DNA from: Anaerolineae bacterium
GTDB lineage: Bacteria; Chloroflexota; Anaerolineae; Aggregatilineales; Phototrophicaceae
DNA: 64,000 nt
NCBI GenBank assembly: GCA_019912965.1
Contig: JAIOHM010000127.1
Coordinates: 16,577 to 80,576 of the forward strand
Direction of reading: 5' to 3'
Shown here: positions 8,525 to 16,684 of the stretch, one piece after another
Numbering within the stretch: the stretch's first letter is position 1
Layout: each line of letters opens with the position of its first letter
Position numbers and translations under genes: made by a program
The notes under the pieces: model-generated
Seen by the model: the letters and a program-made list of their open reading frames with translations, nothing else
Told to the model about the DNA's origin: nothing
The model's database searches: none

Positions 8525-9547
8525 TTATTTCAAGGCTTCTGCAATCGCAAGAGCATTATACCGCAGGTAATCGAGATATGTTCCTGCGGGTTCACCACTG
8601 CTCAACGAATCGCTGTAAAGCTGCGTGACCACATTGATTCCGGTTTCTTGGGCGACGACTTCTGCCAATCCCGGTGTGCTAGAAATCTCTGCAAAAATGG
8701 CCGGAACTCCTTCATCAGCAATCAACTGGATGAGTTCCGCCAACTGCTGCGGGTCGGTATCGCTGAGGGTTGTCCCACCCGCGATGACAACACCGACAAT
8801 CTCAAAGCCATAGTGTGCTGCGAAGTAGCCGAAAAATTCGTGATTGGTGACCAGTATCCGCCGTTCTTCCGGCACAACCGAGAGGATTTCCACAACTTCA
8901 GCATCCAGCGCATCCAATTGGGCATTATCGGCTTCGGCATTCGCACGGTAAACATCAGCATTGGCGGGGTCGGCGGCAGCAAAAGCCTCGGCAATATTGG
9001 TCGCCCACACTTTCACGTTCAATGGGTTCGTCCAAACATGCGGGTCACATACACCGTGTTCATGTTCATCATGAGCTTCCTCGGTGGCTTCGGGTTCGTC
9101 ATGATGTTCATCTTCGCAAACGTCTTCTTCACCCAGGATGCCGATTATTTCCATATCTTCATGTTCAGCTTCAACGGCTTCCTCGTTGTGATGATGTTCA
9201 CCAAAAGCCAACATTTCAATCCCGTTGGACACAGTGATGATTGGAACATCCGCCGCGTTCTCGACCAAATCACCGAGAAAAACCTCCAGACCTGCCCCAT
9301 TGACCAGCACCACATTGGCATCAGCTACTTTGAGGACATCCTGCGGCGTGGGTTCAAAGGCATGAACATCCGAACCAGCGGGAATCAATGAACTGACATT
9401 GACCCAATCACCGCCAACATTTTTAGCAACATCCGCGATGAGTGTCGTGGTCGCCACCACATTTAGCGGTTCAGTTTGGGCGGCTACAGTGGAGAATACG
9501 CCAATTATGAGTACAATAAGGGTCGAAACAACCAAGCGTTTTGGCAT
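8525..9547 (-). CDS. znuA: zinc-binding solute-binding lipoprotein/periplasmic protein
   Basis: The 340-residue protein belongs to the cluster A-I metal-binding family. It has an N-terminal signal sequence (KRLVVSTLIVLIIGVFSTVAAQ), a first metal ligand in DVHAFEP, a long His/Asp/Glu-rich loop (HHHNEEAVEAEHED through DEHEHGVCDPHVW), and further ligands in DPHVW and NHEFFGYFA. The acidic His-rich loop is diagnostic of zinc-specific ZnuA rather than manganese proteins. The ATG at 9547 is chosen because it places the signal peptide at the N terminus; the longer frame starts at a TTG. Two Fur-type boxes lie directly upstream, and the zur gene is divergent, so zinc-responsive repression is likely. 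Confidence 0.9.
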   Translation of the reverse strand: MPKRLVVSTLIVLIIGVFSTVAAQTEPLNVVATTTLIADVAKNVGGDWVNVSSLIPAGSDVHAFEPTPQDVLKVADANVVLVNGAGLEVFLGDLVENAADVPIITVSNGIEMLAFGEHHHNEEAVEAEHEDMEIIGILGEEDVCEDEHHDEPEATEEAHDEHEHGVCDPHVWTNPLNVKVWATNIAEAFAAADPANADVYRANAEADNAQLDALDAEVVEILSVVPEERRILVTNHEFFGYFAAHYGFEIVGVVIAGGTTLSDTDPQQLAELIQLIADEGVPAIFAEISSTPGLAEVVAQETGINVVTQLYSDSLSSGEPAGTYLDYLRYNALAIAEALK

Positions 9548-9563
9548 GTCGTAAGCATTCCTA

Positions 9564-9605
9564 TTGATACATCGTCTCAATTCAAGAGTTGATACAATAT
9601 CTCAA
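9564..9605. promoter_or_regulatory. tandem Zur/Fur-type operator boxes
   Basis: Two 17-bp imperfect palindromes, TTGATACATCGTCTCAA at 9564-9580 and TTGATACAATATCTCAA at 9589-9605, lie 25 bp apart in the znuA-zur intergenic region. The second fits the 7-1-7 Fur-family pattern (TGATAC-rich arms) well. Their position between a zinc-binding protein gene and a Fur-family gene makes Zur the obvious ligand. Confidence 0.75.
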
Positions 9606-9640
9606 TAAGGGGCGACTGTCAAGATTTAGGATTTGGAATC

Positions 9641-10066
9641 ATGTCCGAAGAACTTAGCCCACGCGCGGTACGACTGCGTGATGCAGGGCATAAACTTACC
9701 AATGCTCGTCTGACAGTGTTAGACGTTTTGGAAACCAGCGGCGGGCATATTACTTCAGCAGAAGTGCTGGAACGGGTTTCAGCCGTTGATCCCAGCATCG
9801 GACGTGCCAGCGTTTTTCGCACCCTCGATCTGTTCACCAGTTTGTCGATCATCCGCCCGACTTACATCCATACCAGCCTAACGCCGACTTATGTGCTGCT
9901 GCCGGATGGTCATCATCACCACATCATTTGCACCAACTGCAATCGGGTGATCGAGTTCGAGGAATGCGCGCTGGATAAAATGACACAGGAATTGGAAACC
10001 CGTTTGCACGTCCGGCTGACCGGGCATCTGCTGGAATTTTATGGACTCTGTGATCGGTGTTTATAA
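9641..10066 (+). CDS. zur: Fur-family metalloregulator, probably Zur
   Basis: The 141-residue product has the Fur-family winged-helix N-terminal half (LTNARLTVLDVLETSGGHITSAEVLERV and IGRASVFRTLDLF) and a C-terminal metal-binding dimerisation half with the HHHH-IIC-x2-C cluster and a final C-x2-C (GLCDRCL). The two CxxC pairs are the structural zinc site. It is divergent from znuA, with two palindromic boxes between, so Zur is favoured over Fur or PerR. Autoregulation is plausible because the boxes lie 36 to 77 bases from its start. The 82 bases after its stop are a low-complexity, AGC-rich run with no recognisable feature. Confidence 0.88.
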   Translation: MSEELSPRAVRLRDAGHKLTNARLTVLDVLETSGGHITSAEVLERVSAVDPSIGRASVFRTLDLFTSLSIIRPTYIHTSLTPTYVLLPDGHHHHIICTNCNRVIEFEECALDKMTQELETRLHVRLTGHLLEFYGLCDRCL

Positions 10067-10148
10067 GCTGTCAGCGATCAGCAATTAGCCGTCAGCATGA
10101 GCAGCGGTTAAAAATCTGAAGCTGAAGGCTGAAAGCTAAAAACTACTC

Positions 10149-11276
10149 ATGCATATTGTATACAACGGCTGGTTCTGGGATCAGCCCAATACAGGCAGCG
10201 GGCAGTACATCCGCCGCCTGCTGCATAACCTGCGCCGCGTCGCGCCTGATTTGGATATGACGCTGGTGCTGCCGCCGCATAACCATGCGCCGGATGATCT
10301 GCCGCAGAATGTGAGCATTGTCACCACACAAGGCAGAAGTGGCAAAATCGGCAAAGTGTGGTTCGAGCAGCGCACATTTCCACAAATGGTCGGAAGGGTC
10401 AACGCCGATATTGCCCATGTTCCCTATTGGGGTGGACCAATGTCCTCACCCGCGCGGTTGGTGACATCGGTGCTGGATGTGATTCCGGCGGCGATTCCCG
10501 ATTATTCACGCGGAGCCGCAGCCCGATTGTATACCTCACTGGTCAGCGCGACGGCGCGTGGTTCGGCGCATACCCTGACGTTGAGTAACGCCTCCAAAGC
10601 CGATATTGTGAAGTATCTCGGCCTGCCGGAAGACTCAATTACGGTGACTTATCTAGCGGCGGACGAGGTTTATCATCCCCGCATCGGCAAAGAGCGCGAT
10701 GAAGAAGTCCGGCGCAAATACAATCTACCAGATGAATTTGTGCTGTATCTCGGTGGATTCGACATTCGCAAGCAGGTTAACCAACTGCTGCTGGCCTATA
10801 CCTATGTCACCAGCAGCGGCGTCCCATTGGTGATCGGCGGGCGTGAACCGCAGTGGGGAAGCGATATGTTTCCTGATATGCGGAAGTATGCGGGCGAATT
10901 GGGCTTAACCGATCTGATTCACTGGCCGGGTTATATTGACGAAGCCGATAAACCGTCGCTGTATCGCTTGGCAAAAGTGTTTGTTTTCCCCAGCATTTAT
11001 GAGGGATTCGGCCTGCCTGTTCTGGAAGCGATGGCCTGTGGAACGGCAGTGGTCGCCAACGAAGTATCGTCTCTTCCTGAAGTCGCCGGAGATGCCGCTT
11101 TTCTGGTCAAAGAGGGTGAGGCGCGGGCGATGGGCGGGGCAATTCTGTCGCTGCTGAATCAGGATTCCTTCCGCGAGTCGCTGGTTAATCAGGGTTTGGC
11201 GCGGGCAACGACTTTTAGCTGGCGCAAAACCGCGAAAGAAACGCTGGCTGTCTACGAAAAAGTGATGCGGATGTGA
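10149..11276 (+). CDS. GT4-family glycosyltransferase
   Basis: A 375-residue GT-B fold enzyme. The N-terminal half opens MHIVYNGWFWDQPNTGSGQYI, which includes the acceptor-side glycine-rich loop. The C-terminal half carries the nucleotide-sugar motif YEGFGLPVLEAMACGTAVVAN with the E-x7-E pattern, followed by SSLPEVAGDAAFLV. These are hallmarks of retaining GT4 enzymes that transfer sugars from nucleotide donors to lipids or polysaccharides at the cytoplasmic face. No membrane segment is visible. There is no glycan gene cluster nearby, so acceptor and sugar are unknown. Next comes a Uma2-type nuclease gene after 36 bases. Confidence 0.9.
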   Translation: MHIVYNGWFWDQPNTGSGQYIRRLLHNLRRVAPDLDMTLVLPPHNHAPDDLPQNVSIVTTQGRSGKIGKVWFEQRTFPQMVGRVNADIAHVPYWGGPMSSPARLVTSVLDVIPAAIPDYSRGAAARLYTSLVSATARGSAHTLTLSNASKADIVKYLGLPEDSITVTYLAADEVYHPRIGKERDEEVRRKYNLPDEFVLYLGGFDIRKQVNQLLLAYTYVTSSGVPLVIGGREPQWGSDMFPDMRKYAGELGLTDLIHWPGYIDEADKPSLYRLAKVFVFPSIYEGFGLPVLEAMACGTAVVANEVSSLPEVAGDAAFLVKEGEARAMGGAILSLLNQDSFRESLVNQGLARATTFSWRKTAKETLAVYEKVMRM

Positions 11277-11312
11277 TACAGTAGACATTGAGGGTAATGG
11301 AGACCTTAAACA

Positions 11313-11864
11313 ATGGTTGACATGATTCGCACACGCATGACCGCCCAAGAATTCATGCTGCTGCCGGAAACCAATTTGCCTGCCGAACTCATTGATGGAG
11401 AACTTATCATGTCGCCCGCTCCTGAAGACGCCCATCAGCAGACCTCAATGAAGACTATTTTGGCGCTGGCAAAAATCCTCCCCGAAGGCGGCGAATTCCG
11501 CCATGCCCCAACCGATGTTTATTTCGACGAGATCAACTATTTTCAGCCCGATATTTTTTGGGTCAGCAAGGATAACCAGCGCTGCCATCTCGAAAATGGC
11601 AAATACTGGCGCGGCGCACCGAATTTAATCGTCGAAATTTTTTCGCCCAGCACCGAACGCAGCGACCGCAAAAAGAAGTTTGAAATTTACGAGCAGTACG
11701 GCGTTCGTGAATACTGGATGATTGACCCACTGGCACAGTACATTGAAGTATGGGCATTGCGGGAAAACAAGTTTGTTCGGATGGGTGTGTATGGCCCCGG
11801 TGAGAGCTTCGATTCGCCCGTGTTGAATTTTAAGACATTCACTGCTGATTCCATTTTCTCGTAA
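11313..11864 (+). CDS. Uma2-family (DUF820) PD-(D/E)XK nuclease-like protein
   Basis: The 183-residue protein matches the Uma2/DUF820 family: MTAQEFMLLPE near the N terminus, the middle FQPDIFWVS, then APNLIVEIFSPSTERSDRKKKFEIYEQYGVREYWMIDP. The PD...(E)xK-type residues are D in QPDI and E in VEIFSP with the following K. The family is common in cyanobacteria and Chloroflexota, with predicted endonuclease folds but unclear function. It starts 36 bases after the glycosyltransferase and ends 5 bases before the SDR gene, so co-transcription is likely. Confidence 0.85.
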   Translation: MVDMIRTRMTAQEFMLLPETNLPAELIDGELIMSPAPEDAHQQTSMKTILALAKILPEGGEFRHAPTDVYFDEINYFQPDIFWVSKDNQRCHLENGKYWRGAPNLIVEIFSPSTERSDRKKKFEIYEQYGVREYWMIDPLAQYIEVWALRENKFVRMGVYGPGESFDSPVLNFKTFTADSIFS

Positions 11865-11869
11865 CGGTT

Positions 11870-12667
11870 GTGGCTTCAAAAGTTGTTTTAATTACGGGAG
11901 CATCGCGCGGGATTGGTTTAGCCTGCAACCGATGGTTGGCGGGGCGCGGGTACATCGTTTTTGGGACGAGCCGTTATCCTGACCAACATCCCGATTCACT
12001 ATTTCCCCTGCTGGAACTCGACGTAACAAACGAAGAATCGGTTCACGCCTGTGTAGAGCATGTCATCCGCATTCAGGGGCGGATTGATGTGTTAGTGAAC
12101 AACGCCGGAATCAGCTTATCCGGTGCGATTGAAGACGCCTCGCCAGAAGACATTCGCCAGATTTTGGAAACCAATCTGATCGGCGTCCATCGCATGGTGC
12201 AGGCGGTTCTGCCGCATATGCGAAAGCAGGGCAGCGGCTTAATTATCAATATGAGTTCGTTAGCTGGATTGGTGGGCGTGCCGTATCTGGGCATTTATGC
12301 CACATCCAAACACGCGCTGGAAGGTTATACCGAATCACTGCGTTATGAAGTGCGCGATTTTGGCGTCAAAGTGGTGCTGATCGAACCGGGCGATATTCAC
12401 ACCAGTATCACAGGTGCGCTGCCTGCGAACCGCAACGCAGCTTATGATGGTGTACGCGAACAGGCGGAAAGCATCCACCACACGAACGTGAAGAACGGCC
12501 CACCGCCGGAAAAAGTCGCCCGCGTTTTGGGCAAAATTATTGAAAGTCGTAATCCCCGTCTGCGTTACACGGTGACTCGCGGCACAGAAACGCTGCTGCC
12601 CATCGCCCGCCGCTTGCTGCCCCATTGGATTGTGGAGCGTTTCATCCGCGAGGCATACAAACTGTGA
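11870..12667 (+). CDS. short-chain dehydrogenase/reductase
   Basis: A classical SDR of 265 residues with GASRGIG dinucleotide motif, NNAGIS, the catalytic serine in NMSSLAG, and Y-x3-K in YATSKHALEG. The C-terminal extension (TVTRGTETLLPIARRLLPHWIVERFIREAYKL) is typical of SDRs acting on lipids or fatty alcohols at a membrane. The start is a GTG, 5 bases after the Uma2 stop. Its TGA stop overlaps the GTG start of the next gene, so translation is probably coupled. The substrate cannot be deduced. Confidence 0.9.
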   Translation: MASKVVLITGASRGIGLACNRWLAGRGYIVFGTSRYPDQHPDSLFPLLELDVTNEESVHACVEHVIRIQGRIDVLVNNAGISLSGAIEDASPEDIRQILETNLIGVHRMVQAVLPHMRKQGSGLIINMSSLAGLVGVPYLGIYATSKHALEGYTESLRYEVRDFGVKVVLIEPGDIHTSITGALPANRNAAYDGVREQAESIHHTNVKNGPPPEKVARVLGKIIESRNPRLRYTVTRGTETLLPIARRLLPHWIVERFIREAYKL

Positions 12668-13092
12668 AGATGCTGCGCCGTTTGATGCTGCTTTATGGCC
12701 TGCTGGTGTTTGCATGGCTCAGCCCGGAAGATAATTTAGTATGGCCTCCAGTGGTGTTGGGGTTGGGATTGGTGCTGCTGTTGGTGATTCGCTGGGTGAT
12801 GAAAACCCTCCGCGGCAGGGCGCTTGCCCCGCGTGAAATTCTGTTGGGCGCGCCCCTGTTCGGACTGCTGATTGGGTTGGGCACGAGCATCAGCGCCGCC
12901 GGATTGATGTTTTTCAAGAACGCACTACATGCCCACATTTTTCTGGATTTTCCGCCGCTGCTGATGCTGGCGATTTTGGAACGCGCTCCTGCATGGGGAT
13001 TAGCCGGAGCATTAGCAGGGCTGGGACTGGCATTCGGTTGGTTAGTGCTGCACAATTTGGATCATGAACAAACCCACAACTCACATCTTTAA
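12664..13092 (+). CDS. small multi-spanning membrane protein, unknown family
   Basis: About 142 residues, with four hydrophobic segments (LMLLYGLLVFAWL, PPVVLGLGLVLLLVIRWV, ILLGAPLFGLLIGLGTSISAAGLM and WGLAGALAGLGLAFGWLVL). The GTG at 12664 overlaps the SDR stop; an ATG at 12670 is an alternative. The family is not recognised. Its 3' end overlaps the next gene by 29 bases, which makes a four-gene transcription unit with the SDR likely. Confidence 0.6.
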   Translation: MKMLRRLMLLYGLLVFAWLSPEDNLVWPPVVLGLGLVLLLVIRWVMKTLRGRALAPREILLGAPLFGLLIGLGTSISAAGLMFFKNALHAHIFLDFPPLLMLAILERAPAWGLAGALAGLGLAFGWLVLHNLDHEQTHNSHL

Positions 13093-13885
13093 AGGTTGGC
13101 TGCGAGATCGCTTGACAGGATTGGTCAGCGTGCAGCGGGCTGCGTTCACCCAATCATCCGTATCGATGGACTCGGTGCGCGATGTTGATCTGATCGTTTA
13201 TACATGGGCAGGGATGACAATTCACATCCATCTCATTGACGAGCCGACCAAAACCCCCAAAGTCCGCCGCATTATCGAAAACGCAACGGGCAGCGCCATC
13301 CCAACCCTGTTTATGTTGGATGCCACCCTGTTCCCGCAGCACGGCGAACACGATCAAGCCGACCGCTGGTATGTGCCGTTTCAGGCATTAGCGAATGAAC
13401 GCGCCTACGCTTACACCCTGAGCGAATCCGGCCCGGCGGTTTATCCGGTACAGTTCAAAACCGTTTCCCGCTTTGAGATTGAAGTCGTCTATGGCGTGGC
13501 GCTGGAACTCAAACAGATTCGGCATTACAAGATCAATGTGAAGCATAACGCTTTAAAGGGCTACTGGCTGTTGGCCGATTTTGAAACCGAGCTTTCCGCC
13601 AAAACCTCGCCGTTTCGCAGCACTGCCGTTCCACCGTTCCCCAATGGGGGCAAAGCATCAGCTCATGCAGCCCCATCTGCCCCCAAAACCCGCTTGGAAT
13701 TATCGTATGAACTGTTGGGTGTTGTCCGTGCCGCGACCCGTGAAGAAGTGAAAGCAGCCTTTCGCAAGCTGGCGTTTGAAGTCCACCCCGACGTGAGCGA
13801 ACTGCCCAAGCCGGAAGCTGAAGCCCGCTTCAAACAGTTGAGCGAAGCCTACGAATACATCAAAACCGCGAACGAGTGGGGATGA
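13064..13885 (+). CDS. C-terminal J-domain protein
   Basis: The 273-residue protein ends in a J domain (about residues 208-270: LSYELLGVVRAATREEVKAAFRKLAFEVHPDVSE...EARFKQLSEAYEYI). It contains the HPD tripeptide that stimulates Hsp70 ATPase activity. The N-terminal 200 residues are not recognised and look like a beta-rich domain unique to this family. There is no G/F or zinc-finger region, so this is a class C type co-chaperone. It overlaps the preceding membrane-protein gene by 29 bases. A recruiting role for the N-terminal domain is inference. Confidence 0.85.
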   Translation: MNKPTTHIFKGWLRDRLTGLVSVQRAAFTQSSVSMDSVRDVDLIVYTWAGMTIHIHLIDEPTKTPKVRRIIENATGSAIPTLFMLDATLFPQHGEHDQADRWYVPFQALANERAYAYTLSESGPAVYPVQFKTVSRFEIEVVYGVALELKQIRHYKINVKHNALKGYWLLADFETELSAKTSPFRSTAVPPFPNGGKASAHAAPSAPKTRLELSYELLGVVRAATREEVKAAFRKLAFEVHPDVSELPKPEAEARFKQLSEAYEYIKTANEWG

Positions 13886-13888
13886 TAA

Positions 13889-14776
13889 TCAAGGGTTTAA
13901 AATTTTGGTGAAGGTTCGCCGAACGCTTAAAATATTCCCAACACCTCCAAGCAAAATGAAGCCTAAGAAATAAAGTAGGATTGAAAACAGAAAATTGAGA
14001 AAAAATCTCGCTTCTCCTGAATTGAATCCTCCCTGAGAAAGGGTCAAGAATAATGCTATTGGCAAATATGTTAAGAGAGGCGCACCAATCCTATAGTGTA
14101 CCTGAGTGATGTAATCTTCTGTGTATTTCAGTTGTCCCCAAATGCGTATCATTGCCCATTCCGAACCAAATGGCCTGATTAAAAATTGATATTCATCTGC
14201 ATCTACGGCAACAATTTTGACCAGCACAGGCTTGAACGATAACTGCTGTAACCGAACTGCACAGTCATTTAAAGGCAAACCAGATGATAGACGAAACATT
14301 AGCCAAGGGAAAACAATTGGCCTACGCATAGCCTTTTTAGTTTTCTGTATAGCTTTGAATAAGGCGAAAAGCGAATTTGCCAGAGCGTTTGTACTTAAAC
14401 GATGGCTAATAGACACCGTAGAAACCAGCACTGAGGCAATCAAGATACCTAATCCAACACTTCGCGTTGGGACAGCTAAAATAGCTATGAACCCTAGCGC
14501 CACAGCTAGAGTGAAAACGACTACAAATTTAGAGCTATGGACTTTGCCCATCACCAGCGTTTTGTTTTCAGCAATTCGTTCAAGACGAACTGTGATATTG
14601 GCAAACTGATTACGTGTATTATTGATGCTTGATTTGATCTCAAATGTGTAGGTGTCTCGATCAATGCAATGTGCTATGCCAGATGGGACACGATCAACAC
14701 ATTCCTCCAGTGAAAAGGGGGAAACAAATTCGTGCTGGTTGGCGGGTGCTTTAGGTTTGCGTTTGCGCTTTTCCAT
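13889..14776 (-). CDS. hypothetical membrane protein with duplicated halves
   Basis: No family is recognised. The 295-residue sequence has a Lys/Arg-rich start and two similar halves. Each has a soluble segment with a pattern such as FSLEECVDRV...LERI or LPLNDCAVRLQQL...IWGQL, followed by a pair of hydrophobic helices (FVVVFTLAVALGFIAILA with VGLGILIASVLVSTVSI, and LLTYLPIALFLTL with FFLNFLFSILLYFLGFILL). The DNA is visibly more A/T-rich than its neighbours, which hints at separate acquisition. It starts 4 bases after the TPR gene on the same strand. Confidence 0.65.
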   Translation of the reverse strand: MEKRKRKPKAPANQHEFVSPFSLEECVDRVPSGIAHCIDRDTYTFEIKSSINNTRNQFANITVRLERIAENKTLVMGKVHSSKFVVVFTLAVALGFIAILAVPTRSVGLGILIASVLVSTVSISHRLSTNALANSLFALFKAIQKTKKAMRRPIVFPWLMFRLSSGLPLNDCAVRLQQLSFKPVLVKIVAVDADEYQFLIRPFGSEWAMIRIWGQLKYTEDYITQVHYRIGAPLLTYLPIALFLTLSQGGFNSGEARFFLNFLFSILLYFLGFILLGGVGNILSVRRTFTKILNP

Positions 14777-14780
14777 GCAC

Positions 14781-15308
14781 CTAACTCTTGATGCCCAAAA
14801 TCTTGTCGAATTCTTTTACCCAACGTTGAGCGTCGGCGCGGTGACGGGCATACTCTGACCCTTCCCCAAATTCCTTAATCGCCATCTCCATCAACTGCCG
14901 CGCTGCTGGATTATTCCCCTTGCGATGATACAAAATAGAGAGGTAATACAGCGTTTCCGGGCGCTGCGGGTTCGCTTTATATGCATCCTGAAAATGCGCC
15001 AACGCTTCGTCCCAATTGCGGTCTTTGTAAGCGATCATCCCACGTCCATAATGCGCCAGCATTTCGCCGGGATACAGCTTGAGCGCCTTTTCAAAATCCG
15101 CCAGCGCCTTCTCTTTGACACCATCTTCGTGATACATCAAACCGCGCGCCGCATAATATTCGGCATGAGTCGGCAGCAGTGCAATCGCCTCATTGACCGC
15201 GTTGATCGCTGCGTCGTAACGCCCTTTTTTGAAAGCATCCAAAGCCTGACGATAATATTCATCCGCGTCGTAGCGCGTCATGCCCAAACGCTGTGTGATG
15301 CGTGCCAT
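14781..15308 (-). CDS. tetratricopeptide-repeat protein
   Basis: The 175-residue product contains about four TPR units, e.g. ADEYYRQALDAFKKGRYDAAINAVNEAIALLP, AEYYAARGLMYHEDGVKEKALADFEKALKLYP, MLAHYGRGMIAYKDRNWDEALAHFQDAYKANP and ETLYYLSILYHRKGNNPAARQLMEMAI. No enzymatic domain, signal peptide or anchor is seen, so a cytoplasmic adaptor role is likely. AAGGAG precedes the ATG by seven bases. The next gene on the strand encodes the duplicated membrane protein, after a 4-base gap. Confidence 0.88.
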   Translation of the reverse strand: MARITQRLGMTRYDADEYYRQALDAFKKGRYDAAINAVNEAIALLPTHAEYYAARGLMYHEDGVKEKALADFEKALKLYPGEMLAHYGRGMIAYKDRNWDEALAHFQDAYKANPQRPETLYYLSILYHRKGNNPAARQLMEMAIKEFGEGSEYARHRADAQRWVKEFDKILGIKS

Positions 15309-15401
15309 AAATCAACTCCTTGTCGCACTCCATTGTATACCGTTCAATCCAGCACAGGGTATAATTCAGCCCGCAAGAGAGCAGATTATTGAGGTCAAAA
15401 A

Positions 15402-16556
15402 ATGGATTTTGAACTGAATCAAGAACAAAAAATGTACCAACGCACCGTGCATGATTTCTGCGCGGGCGAAATTAAACCCTATGCGGCGGAGATTGACGAA
15501 ACAGGTGAACTTCGCTGGGAAGCCATCCGCAAAATGCCGGAACTCGGCCTGACCGGACTGCAAGTGCCGGAGGAATACGGCGGGGCGAATCTGGATACCA
15601 TGACGGCGACGTTGGCAATCGAAGAACTCGGTTGGGCGTGTGGATCAACCGCGCTTTCGCTGGCAGCGCATAATGGTTTGTGCTGTTCACCGATCACCAA
15701 TTGGGGTTCACAAGCACAAAAAGAACGTTATCTGCCCAAGCTAATCAGCGGCGACTGCCTCGGTTCACTGGCCTTGACCGAACCCGGCGCGGGGTCTGAT
15801 CTAGCAGGTGGGGTGCAAACCGCAGGAGTTAAAGAAGGCGATAGCTGGATTATTGACGGCAGCAAAGCGTGGATCACTAATCCCAAGTATGCCCCGGTGA
15901 TTGTCACGCTGGTGCGGACGGATAAACAGGCTGGAACCAAAGGCTTTAGCCTCCTGCTGGTCGAACCGAAATCCGAAGGACTGACCATCCACCCGCCGGA
16001 AAAGAAAATGGGTTTGAAAGGCTCGCCAACCCAAATGCTCAGTTTTGACGAAGTGCGCGTCCCGCTGGATGCCGCGTTGGGGGGTGAAGGTCAGGGTTTT
16101 TACCAGACTATGCAAACACTGGACAGCGGACGCATCAGCATCGGCGCGTTGAGCGTCGGCCTAGCCCGCGCAGCCTTCGAGGAAGCGGTTAAATATGCCA
16201 AGCAGCGACGCGCTTTTGGCAAATCGATTGCCGACCATCAGGCCATCCAATGGATGATTGCCGATGCCGCGATGGAAATCGAAGCTGCCCGGTTGATGGT
16301 CTGGCGCGCCGCGTGGCTGAAAGATCAAGGGCGCGATTACGGTAAACAGGCCGCGATGGGCAAGTTGATGGCGAGCGAAGTGGCGGAAAAAGTCTGCCGC
16401 AACGCCATCCAGATTCACGGCAGCTACGGCTACAGCCGCGAATATCCGGTGGAGCGCATCTACCGCGACCAACGCCTGATGACGATTGGCGAAGGCACCA
16501 GCGAAATTCAGCGCCTTGTAATTTCCCGCCATGTGTTGAAGGAATTCGATAACTAA
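15402..16556 (+). CDS. acyl-CoA dehydrogenase
   Basis: A 384-residue FAD-dependent acyl-CoA dehydrogenase of normal length. It shows the N-terminal helical domain (LNQEQKMYQRTVHDFCAGEI), the flavin-binding LTEPGAGSDLAG, the middle-domain WITNPKYA, and the C-terminal signature QIHGSYGYSREYPVERIYRDQRLMTIGEGTSEIQR. The PVERIYRD glutamate is at the usual catalytic-base site. It oxidises acyl-CoA to trans-2-enoyl-CoA and passes electrons to ETF. It stands alone, without other beta-oxidation genes, so chain-length preference is open. Confidence 0.93.
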   Translation: MDFELNQEQKMYQRTVHDFCAGEIKPYAAEIDETGELRWEAIRKMPELGLTGLQVPEEYGGANLDTMTATLAIEELGWACGSTALSLAAHNGLCCSPITNWGSQAQKERYLPKLISGDCLGSLALTEPGAGSDLAGGVQTAGVKEGDSWIIDGSKAWITNPKYAPVIVTLVRTDKQAGTKGFSLLLVEPKSEGLTIHPPEKKMGLKGSPTQMLSFDEVRVPLDAALGGEGQGFYQTMQTLDSGRISIGALSVGLARAAFEEAVKYAKQRRAFGKSIADHQAIQWMIADAAMEIEAARLMVWRAAWLKDQGRDYGKQAAMGKLMASEVAEKVCRNAIQIHGSYGYSREYPVERIYRDQRLMTIGEGTSEIQRLVISRHVLKEFDN

Positions 16557-16571
16557 GCGGAATGGACAGGA

Positions 16572-16593
16572 GGGGCGTGACATGTTGCGCCCC
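16572..16593. repeat. REP-like palindrome, copy 1
   Basis: Arms GGGGCGTGACA and TGTTGCGCCCC form a near-perfect 22-bp palindrome just after the acyl-CoA dehydrogenase. It is one of five related copies in the window (also at 30647, 31125, 34759 and 36364). Confidence 0.8.
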
Positions 16594-16684
16594 AACCTCA
16601 AAAATGTTTACGCATCTCTAACATGTCTGTGTTATAAATAACGGCGAAATTTCCCCAACCAAATTAATTAAGGAGGCTCTGCCG

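Noticed and set aside
8648..9391. Plus-strand open frame of 247 codons opposite znuA
   Set aside because: It is antisense to a well-supported ZnuA; the Phe/Met/Ile-rich text is the complement of the His/Asp/Glu-rich loop.
16594..16684. CIRCE-type heat-shock operator upstream of htpG
   Set aside because: The characteristic TTAGCACTC and GAGTGCTAA arms are absent.
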